A DNA stretch of 64,000 nucleotides. Origin: Hephaestia mangrovi. GTDB lineage: Bacteria > Pseudomonadota > Alphaproteobacteria > Sphingomonadales > Sphingomonadaceae. The DNA is taken from positions 186,001-250,000 of the forward strand of contig NZ_JAINVU010000004.1 in assembly GCF_019880555.1 (NCBI RefSeq), in the 5' to 3' direction. A model generated the notes under the pieces. It saw only the letters and a program-made list of their open reading frames with translations, was not told the origin of the DNA and did not search any database. Below are positions 36,555 to 48,512 of this stretch, piece after piece. The translations under genes and the position numbers were made by a program. The stretch's first letter is position 1; the number at the start of each line of letters is the position of its first letter.

Positions 36555-37423
36555 TACAGGGCCTCCGCACCAGAGATGATTTCGACGAGTTCGGTGGTAA
36601 TCGCGGCCTGACGGGTCCGGTTGTATTCGATCGTCAGGCGATTGATCATGTCGCCGGCATTGCGCGTCGCATTGTCCATCGCGGTCATGCGGCTGCCCTG
36701 TTCGGATGCGGCGTTCTCCAGCAGCGCGCGATAGATCTGCACTGCCAGGTTGCGCGGCAGCAGATCGGCGAGGATCGTTTCCTCGTCGGGCTCGTATTCG
36801 ACCGCGCCGGCGGTCTTGGCAGCGTCGGGATCGACCGGCACCGGGATGACCTGCTGGCCGACCGGTTCCTGCACCAGTGCCGACTGGAACTTGGCATAGA
36901 ACAGGTGCGCAACGTCGAATTCGCCATTGTCGAAGCGCTGGATCACTTCGTCGGCGACCTTCTGCGCATCGGAGAACGCGACGTTCTTGATCGCGCTCAT
37001 GTCGATGTCGCCGGCAATGTGCTTTGGATAGAAGCGCTTGAGCACGCGGCCCTTCTTGCCGACGGTCAGGATTTTCACCGTCTTGCCGGCGGCGATCAGC
37101 TCGTCGGCCTTGCGACGTGCGGCACGGATGATGTTCGAATTGAACGCACCGGCGAGCCCGCGCTCCGACGTGGTAACGATCAGCAGGTGCACCGAATCGT
37201 GCCCGTTGCCAGCGAGCAGCTTGGGCGTCTGGTCACTGATCGTCACCCGCGCGGCGAGGCTGGCGACGACCTGTTCGATCCGCTCGGCGTACGGGCGGCC
37301 GGCTTCGGCCGCCATCTGCGCACGGCGCAGCTTGGCGGCGGCGACCATCTGCATCGCCTTGGTGATCTTCTGCGTCGACTTCACCGAGCCGATGCGGATT
37401 TTCAGGGCCTTGAGGCTCGCCAT
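36554..37423 (-). CDS. atpG: F1 ATP synthase gamma subunit
   Basis: A 289-residue rotor shaft subunit. The N-terminal MASLKALKIRIGSVKSTQKI and C-terminal NRLTIEYNRTRQAAITTELV and EIISGAEAL helices form the coiled coil inside the alpha-beta ring. An insertion near residues 195-215 (acidic PDEETILADLLPR) is within normal variation. It lies between atpA and the lipoprotein gene; the stop TAA overlaps the next ATG. Confidence 0.97.
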   Translation of the reverse strand: MASLKALKIRIGSVKSTQKITKAMQMVAAAKLRRAQMAAEAGRPYAERIEQVVASLAARVTISDQTPKLLAGNGHDSVHLLIVTTSERGLAGAFNSNIIRAARRKADELIAAGKTVKILTVGKKGRVLKRFYPKHIAGDIDMSAIKNVAFSDAQKVADEVIQRFDNGEFDVAHLFYAKFQSALVQEPVGQQVIPVPVDPDAAKTAGAVEYEPDEETILADLLPRNLAVQIYRALLENAASEQGSRMTAMDNATRNAGDMINRLTIEYNRTRQAAITTELVEIISGAEAL

Positions 37424-37438
37424 GTCTTTCCCATCAAC

Positions 37439-37500
37439 GTCATGCCAGCGATGGCTGGCATCTCTTGCAGGTGGAGACCCCGGCTTGCACCGGGGTGACG
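37439..37500 (+). repeat. Bipartite palindromic repeat in the atpA-atpG gap
   Basis: Left hairpin GTCATGCCAGC-GATG-GCTGGCATC (37440-37463) and right hairpin GACCCCGG-CTTGCA-CCGGGGTGAC (37476-37499) flank a short spacer. The outer GTCA/TGAC and inner ATC/GAC ends match family A, though stems and loops differ. It fills most of the 85-base gap inside the operon. Confidence 0.75.
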
Positions 37501-37508
37501 GTTACTAC

Positions 37509-39050
<1,542 letters not shown>

Positions 39051-39605
39051 TTAGCCTTTCATCGCATGCGCGAGGGAGTCCAAACGTGTCTTGATCGAGC
39101 TGTCGATCATCTGGGAACCGATACGGACGACCAGCCCGCCGAGCAGCGACGGATCGACCGAACAGTCGACCGCGACGTCACGCCCGATGCGCTGGCGGAG
39201 CTGCTGCTTCAACGCAGCGACCTGATCGTCGGAGAGCGGATAGGCCGAGATGATTTCGGCATTGGTCTCGCCGCGATGCGCCGCCGAAAGCTGGCGGAAC
39301 GCGCGGATCACCGGCGCAAGCTGGTTGAGCCGGCGATTCTCGGCCAACACGCCGAGGAACTTGGCCGTGGTCGCATCGAGCTTGAGCGATTTGGCGGTCG
39401 CCTCGACTGCCTTGGTGGCGTCGCCGCGCGAAACCAAGGGGCTGGTGGTCAGCCGCTTGAAGTCGTCCGAATCATCGAGCGCCTGGCGCAGCGTCGCAAG
39501 GCTCGCCTCGACCGTGTCGATCGCCTTCGCATCGCGCGCGAGCTCGAACAGAGCGGTCGCGTAACGACCCGCTAAACTCGCCTGAATCCCGCTGGAAACC
39601 TCCAC
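39051..39605 (-). CDS. atpH: F1 ATP synthase delta subunit (peripheral stalk)
   Basis: A 184-residue helical subunit joining F1 to the peripheral stalk. The start region MEVSSGIQASLAGRYATALF and the C-terminal VDPSLLGGLVVRIGSQMIDSS-type motif are characteristic. The GTG at 39605 is preferred: GGGGAAG lies about eight bases upstream and homology begins there, whereas the upstream ATGs extend into a poorly conserved acidic stretch. It is the first gene of the F1 operon. Confidence 0.95.
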   Translation of the reverse strand: MEVSSGIQASLAGRYATALFELARDAKAIDTVEASLATLRQALDDSDDFKRLTTSPLVSRGDATKAVEATAKSLKLDATTAKFLGVLAENRRLNQLAPVIRAFRQLSAAHRGETNAEIISAYPLSDDQVAALKQQLRQRIGRDVAVDCSVDPSLLGGLVVRIGSQMIDSSIKTRLDSLAHAMKG

Positions 39606-39729
39606 GCGATCGTCTTCCCCGTTATCGCTTCGAAACATATGGCCCATACGAAAAGAGGGCCGTTCCCGGCCCCCGATGGGTTGTGCGCGCTGCTAGCATC
39701 GGTGTCAGTTGGATGCAAGCGCGCGGACA

Positions 39730-40479
39730 TCAGCCCGAAGTGGCAACGCCCGAGGGCGTGAAGTCGATGCGAATCCGCACCCATGACCCGATCAGCGACT
39801 TGCCGCCCTGGCGCGGGGGGCGGACGAGGAATTGCCACGCCGCGCGCCGCATCGCCCGGCCGAAGCCCGATCCCGGCGTCTCGCCGAGCACGCGGCAATT
39901 ATCGACATGATAGGCGGCCACCGTCTTGCACGCGATCAGCGCATAGCCGGTCGGTGGGCCATTGGCGGGCATGTAGGTCGAAAGCTCGGCATGCGTCGGC
40001 TCGCGATACCATTCGGCATAATAAAGCGGCGCGCCGCCCGGGCCTTCGCCGGGGCCGTAAGCGGCGACGCTGTCCTTGCCGCTGCCCGCGCCATCGGCAT
40101 CGGCGCTCGGCGCCGGGGCCATCTTGCCGATGTCGGTCGCGGCGAACGAGGTCGAATCCATCTGGATGAAGGTCGGCGGCGTCGGGACCGGCGCGGCGGC
40201 GGGGGTCGGTTGCGGCTTGGGCTTCGCCTTGGGCGGCGCCGATCCAGCCGGCTTGACGGTGCGTGACACGGTGCGGACCGGCGTCGGCACCATCGGCGTG
40301 ACATCGAAGATGTGCAGCGGGTTTACGTCGCGCGGCGTCGGCGGCGGCAAGATGCCGAGCTCGATCAGCAGCAGGATGACGATCACCGTCGCGACGATCG
40401 CCAGCGCCAGCGCCGATAGCCGGCTCCTCAGCGAAGCACGCTGGCGATAGGATGAACGCTGGAGGATGGCGGACGACAC
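39730..40479 (-). CDS. TonB-like single-pass membrane protein
   Basis: A protein of about 249 residues with one N-terminal membrane helix (LSALALAIVATVIVILLLIE), then a proline-rich periplasmic linker (KPKPQPTPAAAPVPTPP), and a C-terminal globular part ending in ARRAAWQFLVRPPR..SWVRIRIDFTPSG, reminiscent of TonB C-terminal domains. It may span the periplasm to an outer-membrane partner. The genuine start is uncertain; I give the GTG at 40479, but no ribosome-binding site is clear and upstream starts up to 40560 exist. ExbB/ExbD genes are not adjacent. Confidence 0.6.
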   Translation of the reverse strand: MSSAILQRSSYRQRASLRSRLSALALAIVATVIVILLLIELGILPPPTPRDVNPLHIFDVTPMVPTPVRTVSRTVKPAGSAPPKAKPKPQPTPAAAPVPTPPTFIQMDSTSFAATDIGKMAPAPSADADGAGSGKDSVAAYGPGEGPGGAPLYYAEWYREPTHAELSTYMPANGPPTGYALIACKTVAAYHVDNCRVLGETPGSGFGRAMRRAAWQFLVRPPRQGGKSLIGSWVRIRIDFTPSGVATSG

Positions 40480-40576
40480 GGCGGCCAGCCGTATAGAGGC
40501 GGCGCACGCGAGACGCCATTGCTTTGAACGCAACGCGCGGGATGTGGCCGCGCGGCGCACGATCTATATCGTTGTT

Positions 40577-41617
40577 ATGACCAATCCAGCCACCATCGAT
40601 GCCGATAGCGCCTGGGCCGCCTTCGCCGCGCGGGACCGGGCCTATGACGGCCGCTTCGTCGTCGCCGTGCGGACCACCGGCATCTATTGCAAGCCAAGCT
40701 GCCCGGCGCGGCATCCCCGGCGCGAAAACGTGCTTTTCTATGCCGATGGCGCCGTCGCGCGTGCCGCGGGCTATCGCGCCTGCCTGCGCTGCAAGCCCGA
40801 CGAGATCGGCCGCGATCGCATCGCCGTGGCGCGCGCGGTGGCGCTGATCGAGGCGGCCGAAGAGGCGATGTCGCTCGACGCGCTTGCCGCCGCGGTCGGT
40901 TACGCGCCGCATCATTTCCATCGCCTGTTCAAGCGCGCGACCGGGGTGACGCCGGCGGCTTATGCCCGCGGGCTCAAGGCGCGCGCGGTCGCCGAAGCGC
41001 TGAAGCAGGAGGCGAATGTTACAGATGCGATCTACGAGGCTGGCTATTCGGCGCCGAGCCGCTTTTACGAAGGCGGCGCGCGCCGCCTCGGCATGAGCCC
41101 CAGCGTGTGGGCGCGGGGCGGGGCAGGGGTGACGATCCGCTGGGCGGTCGCCGACACTAGTCTCGGCCCGCTGTTGGTCGCCGCGACCGACAAGGGCCTG
41201 TGCCGCGTGTCGTTCGACGAGGACGAGGCGGCCTTGCGCGCGCGCTTTCCCAAGGCGGAGATCGTACCCGGCGGGTCAGCGCTCACCGAACTGGCGGCGC
41301 GCGTCGTGGCGCAGGTCGAATCGCCAGAGCGCGATCAGAACCTGCCGCTCGATGTCCGCGGCACAGCGTTCCAGGAGGCGGTGTGGCAGGCGCTTCGTCA
41401 GACCCCACCGGGCGAGACGCGCACTTATGCCGATCTTGCCGCCGCCGCCGGCAATCCCAGGGCCGTGCGCGCCGCGGGCACCGCATGCGGCGCCAATCCG
41501 GTCGCCGTGATCGTGCCCTGCCACCGCGCCCAGCGCAGCGACGGCGGCATCGGCGGCTATGCCTATGGCCTCGATCGCAAGCGCGTGCTGCGCCATCGTG
41601 AAGGAGTGGATGAATGA
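40577..41617 (+). CDS. ada: Bifunctional DNA-alkylation repair protein and regulator Ada
   Basis: A 346-residue protein with three parts. Residues 1-80: Ada zinc domain (YCKPSCPARHP and CLRCKPDE supply four cysteines, one of which accepts methyl from phosphotriesters). Residues about 85-180: AraC-type helix-turn-helix. Residues about 190-340: O6-alkylguanine methyltransferase with VIVPCHRAQRSDGGIGGYAYGL, acceptor Cys in PCHR. It repairs and senses alkylation damage. ATG 40577 begins the conserved domain. It overlaps the following DUF1203 gene by four bases (ATGA). Confidence 0.95.
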   Translation: MTNPATIDADSAWAAFAARDRAYDGRFVVAVRTTGIYCKPSCPARHPRRENVLFYADGAVARAAGYRACLRCKPDEIGRDRIAVARAVALIEAAEEAMSLDALAAAVGYAPHHFHRLFKRATGVTPAAYARGLKARAVAEALKQEANVTDAIYEAGYSAPSRFYEGGARRLGMSPSVWARGGAGVTIRWAVADTSLGPLLVAATDKGLCRVSFDEDEAALRARFPKAEIVPGGSALTELAARVVAQVESPERDQNLPLDVRGTAFQEAVWQALRQTPPGETRTYADLAAAAGNPRAVRAAGTACGANPVAVIVPCHRAQRSDGGIGGYAYGLDRKRVLRHREGVDE

Positions 41618-42081
41618 GCTTCGTCATCACCGGGCTCGATCCGGCGCCGTTCGAGCATCTCTATGGCCTGTCCGACGAGGCGCTGGCGCGCGTGGGCGCG
41701 CTCCGCATGCGCGCCGACGCCAGGCCCGGCTTCCCCTGCCGCGTGACGCTGGAGGATGTCGAGCCGGGCGCCGACGTGCTGCTGGTCAATTACGAGCATC
41801 TGCCGGTCGCGACGCCGTATCGCTCGCGCCACGCGATCTTCGTTCACGACGGCGCCGATCGCGCGGCGCGCTACGTCGATCGGGTGCCCGAGCAGCTCCG
41901 CGTCCGCCTGCTCTCGGTCCGCGCGTTCGACGATGCGGGAATGATGACCGACGCCGACGTGTTCGACGGCGGCGATCTGGCGACGCGAATCGACGGGTTC
42001 TTCGCCGATCCGTTGGTTGCCTATCTCCACGTCCACAACGCGAAGCGCGGCTGCTTCGCTGCCCGCGTCGATCGCGGCTGA
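41614..42081 (+). CDS. DUF1203 family protein
   Basis: A 155-residue soluble protein of unknown function, recognised as DUF1203 by the pattern GFPCRVTLEDVEPGADVLLVNYEHL, LPVATPYRSRHAIFVHDGA and VAYLHVHNAKRGCFA (shown as pieces). It is translationally coupled to ada through an ATGA overlap, which suggests some link with alkylation stress, but that is inference from position alone. It is convergent with acs, with a 14-base gap. Confidence 0.82.
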   Translation: MSFVITGLDPAPFEHLYGLSDEALARVGALRMRADARPGFPCRVTLEDVEPGADVLLVNYEHLPVATPYRSRHAIFVHDGADRAARYVDRVPEQLRVRLLSVRAFDDAGMMTDADVFDGGDLATRIDGFFADPLVAYLHVHNAKRGCFAARVDRG

Positions 42082-42095
42082 TTACCGCCCCAGCG

Positions 42096-44039
<1,944 letters not shown>

Positions 44040-44210
44040 CGACCTCTCCTCGGCTTGTTGCCCTGAATGACGCGGCGATAGCCGATTCGGCAAGGCGGTA
44101 CGGTTGCAATAACTGCAACCGGGAATGCAGACGGGGGTGGTGTGCGGGCGTTTGACTCGAATCGGGCATTACCCGATGGAAGGACGGTCTGGTCCGGGAA
44201 GAGGCAAACG

Positions 44211-44624
44211 ATGGATACCGTCAACCTGTCCGAAGCCGAATGGCGCAAGAAGCTCAGCCCGGCGCAATATCACGTGCTGCGCGAAGCGGGCACCGAACCC
44301 GCTTTCTCGGGCCGCTACAACGACAACAAGGCGGATGGCATCTATCGCTGCGCGGCCTGCGGTAACGAGCTGTTCGACAGCGCCGACAAATATGATTCGG
44401 GCTCGGGCTGGCCGAGCTTCACTCAGCCGATCGCGCCCGATCGCGTGACCGAGCATGGCGACACCAGCCACGGCATGGTGCGGACCGAGGCGCGGTGCGC
44501 GCGGTGCGACGGCCACCTCGGCCACGTCTTTCCCGATGGCCCGCCGCCCACCGGCCTGCGCTATTGCATGAATTCGCTGAGCCTCGATTTCCGTCCGCGG
44601 GCATCCGACATGGCGAACGGTTAA
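44211..44624 (+). CDS. msrB: Peptide methionine-R-sulfoxide reductase B
   Basis: A 137-residue enzyme reducing methionine-R-sulfoxide in proteins. Structural zinc is held by CAAC and CARC pairs ([26 protein letters not shown]) and the catalytic Cys is in [23 protein letters not shown] is the substrate region. The homologous start [17 protein letters not shown] is at 44211, making the protein cytoplasmic. It stands alone, upstream of the penicillin-binding protein gene. Confidence 0.96.
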   Translation: MDTVNLSEAEWRKKLSPAQYHVLREAGTEPAFSGRYNDNKADGIYRCAACGNELFDSADKYDSGSGWPSFTQPIAPDRVTEHGDTSHGMVRTEARCARCDGHLGHVFPDGPPPTGLRYCMNSLSLDFRPRASDMANG

Positions 44625-44706
44625 CCCGTTCGGCGCGTCTGCACGGCGATTCCATCGCACGATCGCTTGTGAGCCGCATCGTTAGCGGCTAATCCGTCGA
44701 CAGTTC

Positions 44707-46968
44707 ATGGCCCGCGCGTCCTCTTCCCGAAAGAAACGTCCCTCCCAGCCGCGATGGCGGCTGTGGATGAAACGTGCGCTCATCGCGTGCGGCGGCCTGG
44801 CGCTGGTCGGGCTGATCGCGCTGACGGTGGCGGTGTTTGCGACGGCGCAGCAACTCCCGAGCTTCGAGGAGCTCAAATCGTCGCCCAACGGGCAGATGAT
44901 CCGCGTTCACGCCGCCGACGGCACCGTCATCATGACGCTCGGCCCGAGTTACGGCGAATGGCTGAGTTACGATCAGATTCCCAAGGTGATGCGCGACGCT
45001 ACCATCTCCACGGAGGATCGCCGCTTCCGGGATCACATCGGCATCGATCCGATCGGCGTGCTGCGCGCGCTCAAGTTCGCGTTCGTCAACCGCAACACCG
45101 ATCGCCGCTTCCAGGGTGCCTCGACGATCACCCAGCAGGTCGCGCGGACGATTTTCCTGTCGAACCGCTACGACATCCGCCGCAAGTTCAAGGAAGCGAT
45201 CATCGCGCTCGCGCTCGAGCGCAAGTTCTCGAAGGACCAGATCCTCGAGCTCTATATGAACAAGGTCTACTATGGCGGCGGCGCCTATGGCGTCGATGCG
45301 GCGTCGCGCAAGTTTTTCGGCCATTCGGCGACGCACCTGACGCTCGGCGAGGCCGCGGTGATCGCCGGCCTGGTCAAGGCGCCGTCGCATTATTCGCCGA
45401 CCGCCGATGCCGATGCGGCGATCGGGCGTGCCGGGGTGGTGCTGCAATTGATGCAGGAAACCGGCGCGATCACGTCCGACCAGGCGGCCCAGGCCGATGT
45501 CGCCGCGATCAAGCTGGCCCCGGAGCCGAAGCAGAACAGCGTGCGCTATTTCACCGATTGGGCGCTGCCGCAGCTCGATACCCTGATCGACGAGAAGACG
45601 CGCCCGCTAGAGGTCTACACGACGCTCGATCTCAACATGCAGCGCGATGCCACCCGCGCGGTCAATCAGAACGTGCCGAAGGGCGCGCAGGGCGCATTGG
45701 TCGCGCTCGATAACGATGGCTCGGTGCGGGCGATGGTCGGCGGCAAGGATTATGTCGCCTCGATCTACAATCGCGCCACCCAGGCCGAACGCCAGCCGGG
45801 CTCGGCCTTCAAGCTGTTCGTCTATCTCGCCGCGTTCGAATCCGGCCTGAAACCCGACGACACGATCGTTGACGAGCCGGTGACGATCAAGGGCTGGAGC
45901 CCGCGCAATGACGATCGCGTGTTCCGCGGCACGGTCACGCTGCGCCAGGCCTTCGCTTATTCGATCAACACCGTGGCGGCGAAGCTCGGCCTTCAGGTCG
46001 GTTTCGATACGGTTGCGGACATGGCGCGGCGGATGGGGCTGACGACGCAGATCTCCGCCTATCCCTCGATGGTGCTCGGCACCAATGAGGTGCGTCTGAT
46101 CGACATGACGCGCGCTTATGCTTCTGTCGCCAACGAAGGCGTTGCGGTGTCGCCCTATGGCATCACCAAGGTGACGGCGGACGGCGTCACGATCTACGAA
46201 CATCAGGTCGATCGCAGCCATGTGCTGATCGCACCCTATGTCGCAGACGAGATGATCGATGTGATGGCCAGCACCGTCAACGTCGGCACTGGTCGCGCGG
46301 CAGACATCGGCCGGCCAGTCGCGGGCAAGACCGGCACCACGCAATCGAACAAGGACGGCTGGTTCATCGGCACGTCGAGCGGGCTGACCACCGGCGTGTG
46401 GATGGGGCGCGACGACGACAAACCGATCCCCGGCCTGTTCGGCGGCACCGGCCCGGCGCGTGCCTTCGCCGCGTTCATGAAGCCCGCCGTCGCCGATCGC
46501 CCGGTCGAGCAGTTCAAATCGGCGGCGCCGCTGCCCGATTGGGACATGGAAAATGCCGAAAACGCCTATTTCGGCGAGCCCGACAACGGCCTGTTCGTTG
46601 ACGAGAACGGCAATCCGATCGGCCCCGATACCGGCTATCCCGGCGATCAGCCCGACATGATCCCGCCCGATACGCAGGGCTATCCGCCCGGCGCGGTGCA
46701 GCAGCCGCAATATCAACAGCCGCAATATCAGGCCCCGCAATATCCCGCCGGCAGCTATCCACCGCCGCAGGTGCATCGCGGAACCACCCCTGGTGGCGCC
46801 CCCGCGCCCGGCGGTTCGGTGCCGCCGGCGTCCGACGATGCGCCGCCGCGGCAGCACCAGCGGCTCGATCAGGACTGGATGAACCGGGTGCTCGGCCGCA
46901 CGCCCTCCGGCCGCCGCCCCGCCAACGATGACCAGCCGCCGCCCGCCGCCGCCGGACAGGGCCATTAG
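44707..46968 (+). CDS. Class A penicillin-binding protein (PBP1A-like)
   Basis: A 753-residue bifunctional peptidoglycan synthase. A short cytoplasmic tail and membrane anchor (residues about 23-46) precede a GT51 glycosyltransferase with catalytic Glu103 in ISTEDRRFRDH and GASTITQQVARTIFL. The transpeptidase has Ser366-x-x-Lys369 (PGSAFKLF), Ser419-x-Asn421 and KTG at 541-543. The last 120 residues are a Pro/Gln/Tyr-rich tail with repeated QPQYQ units, probably disordered in the periplasm. It polymerises and cross-links glycan strands. The subtype name (PBP1A or another class A) is by general resemblance. Confidence 0.93.
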   Translation: MARASSSRKKRPSQPRWRLWMKRALIACGGLALVGLIALTVAVFATAQQLPSFEELKSSPNGQMIRVHAADGTVIMTLGPSYGEWLSYDQIPKVMRDATISTEDRRFRDHIGIDPIGVLRALKFAFVNRNTDRRFQGASTITQQVARTIFLSNRYDIRRKFKEAIIALALERKFSKDQILELYMNKVYYGGGAYGVDAASRKFFGHSATHLTLGEAAVIAGLVKAPSHYSPTADADAAIGRAGVVLQLMQETGAITSDQAAQADVAAIKLAPEPKQNSVRYFTDWALPQLDTLIDEKTRPLEVYTTLDLNMQRDATRAVNQNVPKGAQGALVALDNDGSVRAMVGGKDYVASIYNRATQAERQPGSAFKLFVYLAAFESGLKPDDTIVDEPVTIKGWSPRNDDRVFRGTVTLRQAFAYSINTVAAKLGLQVGFDTVADMARRMGLTTQISAYPSMVLGTNEVRLIDMTRAYASVANEGVAVSPYGITKVTADGVTIYEHQVDRSHVLIAPYVADEMIDVMASTVNVGTGRAADIGRPVAGKTGTTQSNKDGWFIGTSSGLTTGVWMGRDDDKPIPGLFGGTGPARAFAAFMKPAVADRPVEQFKSAAPLPDWDMENAENAYFGEPDNGLFVDENGNPIGPDTGYPGDQPDMIPPDTQGYPPGAVQQPQYQQPQYQAPQYPAGSYPPPQVHRGTTPGGAPAPGGSVPPASDDAPPRQHQRLDQDWMNRVLGRTPSGRRPANDDQPPPAAAGQGH

Positions 46969-47027
46969 TCGAATCTGACCCGTTTGCCCCGAGCCTGTCG
47001 CAGGTTGGTGGGTGAAAACCTGCCTTG

Positions 47028-48056
47028 TCAGGCGATCGCGGCGCGCAATATCGCCCGCACGCCGCGATGGGCGGGATCGTATTCCACCGCGCTTTGCAGG
47101 CTTTGCGCCATCGCGCGGATCACGCGCGTGCCCAGGCCGGTGCCGCGGGGCCCGGCATTCTCGGTCATCCCGCAGCCATCGTCCTCGACCGCGAGGACGA
47201 AGAAATTGTCGCCGTCACGCGTCAGCTCGATGCGGATTTCGCCCGCCACATTGGGCGCATAAGCGTATTTGCAGGCATTCGACACCAGTTCGTTGACGAT
47301 CACGCCCAGCGAGACGGCACGGTCGGTCGGCAGCAGCACCGGATCGGCGGCGAGCTTGAGCGCGCGCGGCGACTCCTGGCTCGACCAGGTTTGGGCGAGC
47401 TCGTCGACCAGCGCGGCGAGATACTCCTGCATGTCGACCGATTCGACATTGTCCGCCGTATAGAGCCGGCGATGGACCTGGCCGATCGCGGCGATGCGGC
47501 GCTGGGTATCCTGCAGTGCGAGCTTGGCGCCTTCGTCGGTCAGGTTGGCCGATTGCATCTGCACCAGCGCGGAGACGAGCTGAAGGCTGTTGGCGACGCG
47601 ATGGTTGACCTCGCGCAGCAGCGCCTCGAGCCGGGCGTTGCTCCCCCGCAGCTTCTCCTCGGCCTCGCGCGCGGCGGCCTCCAGCGAGGTGCGCGCGAGC
47701 ACCTGATCGAACGCATTGGCCAGCAGGTCGAAAAAGTCCTTGCCGACCGACTTGACGACGTAATCCGCCGCCCCCGCCTTCAACGCCGAAACCGCGACGC
47801 TGCCTTCTTCGGAGCCGGTCACATAGACTACCGGCGGCGGATGGGGCAGGGCGCGGAGCTGCTCGAGCGTCTCGAGCCCGTCCATGCCGGGCATATAATG
47901 ATCCACCGCGACGAGATCGAAGCGCTCGGCAGCGGCGAGCGCCACGCCGTCGGCGCCGCGCTCGGCGAGCGTCACGTCATAGCCGCGGCGCTTGAGCGAG
48001 CGTTCCGCCAGTCGCCGCAAACCGGCGTCGTCGTCGATGTACAATACGCGTGACAA
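47028..48056 (-). CDS. Response receiver-histidine kinase hybrid (REC-HisKA_2)
   Basis: A 342-residue cytoplasmic protein. Residues 1-125: receiver with phospho-acceptor Asp52 (VAVDHYMPGMDG) and Lys102. Residues about 140-210: HisKA_2-type helices with His152 in REVNHRVANSLQLVSALV. Residues about 230-340: HATPase_c with NELVSNACKYAY and DDGCGM. It is the last gene of a three-gene unit after the single receiver (15-base gap). A kinase with an N-terminal receiver may be switched by an upstream kinase; targets are unknown. Confidence 0.88.
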   Translation of the reverse strand: MSRVLYIDDDAGLRRLAERSLKRRGYDVTLAERGADGVALAAAERFDLVAVDHYMPGMDGLETLEQLRALPHPPPVVYVTGSEEGSVAVSALKAGAADYVVKSVGKDFFDLLANAFDQVLARTSLEAAAREAEEKLRGSNARLEALLREVNHRVANSLQLVSALVQMQSANLTDEGAKLALQDTQRRIAAIGQVHRRLYTADNVESVDMQEYLAALVDELAQTWSSQESPRALKLAADPVLLPTDRAVSLGVIVNELVSNACKYAYAPNVAGEIRIELTRDGDNFFVLAVEDDGCGMTENAGPRGTGLGTRVIRAMAQSLQSAVEYDPAHRGVRAILRAAIA

Positions 48057-48071
48057 ACGGGGGGGGTACTT

Positions 48072-48512
48072 TCAGGCTTCGATTTCGGGGACCTGGATCA
48101 CCGAAAGGAACAGGCCCAGCTGGCGGATCGCCTGGGCGAAATTCTCGTAGTTCACCGGCTTGGTGATGTAGACGTTGCAGCCGAGATCATAACAACGCTG
48201 GATCTCGACCTTGTCGTCGGTGGTAGTCAGCACGACGACAGGCGTCCGCTTCAGCGATCCTTCGCCCTTGATCCTGGCCAGGATGTCGGTGCCGCTCATG
48301 TCGGGCAGGTTGAGGTCCAGCAGCACCAGCGCGGGACCATTGAGTGCCGGGCCGTGTGGTGAGTTATAGAGATAGTCGAGCGCCGAATGTCCATCGGTGA
48401 AATGCTGGATATCGTTCAGGATGCCCGCGCGGCGGATATTCTTCTCGATCAGGCGGGCGTGGCCCTCGTCATCTTCGATCATCACGATCGATACGGAGCG
48501 ATGGTCGTTCAT
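48072..48512 (-). CDS. Single-domain response regulator (Rcp1-like)
   Basis: A 146-residue receiver without an output domain. Acidic pair EDDEGH, phospho-acceptor Asp66 in LVLLDLNLPDMSG, VVVLTTTDD and Lys118 in YITKPVNYENF. The sequence type resembles Rcp1 partners of phytochrome-like kinases. It overlaps the CHASE3 kinase stop by four bases (ATGA) and is upstream of the receiver-kinase hybrid, so it may shuttle phosphate between the two kinases. Confidence 0.92.
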   Translation of the reverse strand: MNDHRSVSIVMIEDDEGHARLIEKNIRRAGILNDIQHFTDGHSALDYLYNSPHGPALNGPALVLLDLNLPDMSGTDILARIKGEGSLKRTPVVVLTTTDDKVEIQRCYDLGCNVYITKPVNYENFAQAIRQLGLFLSVIQVPEIEA

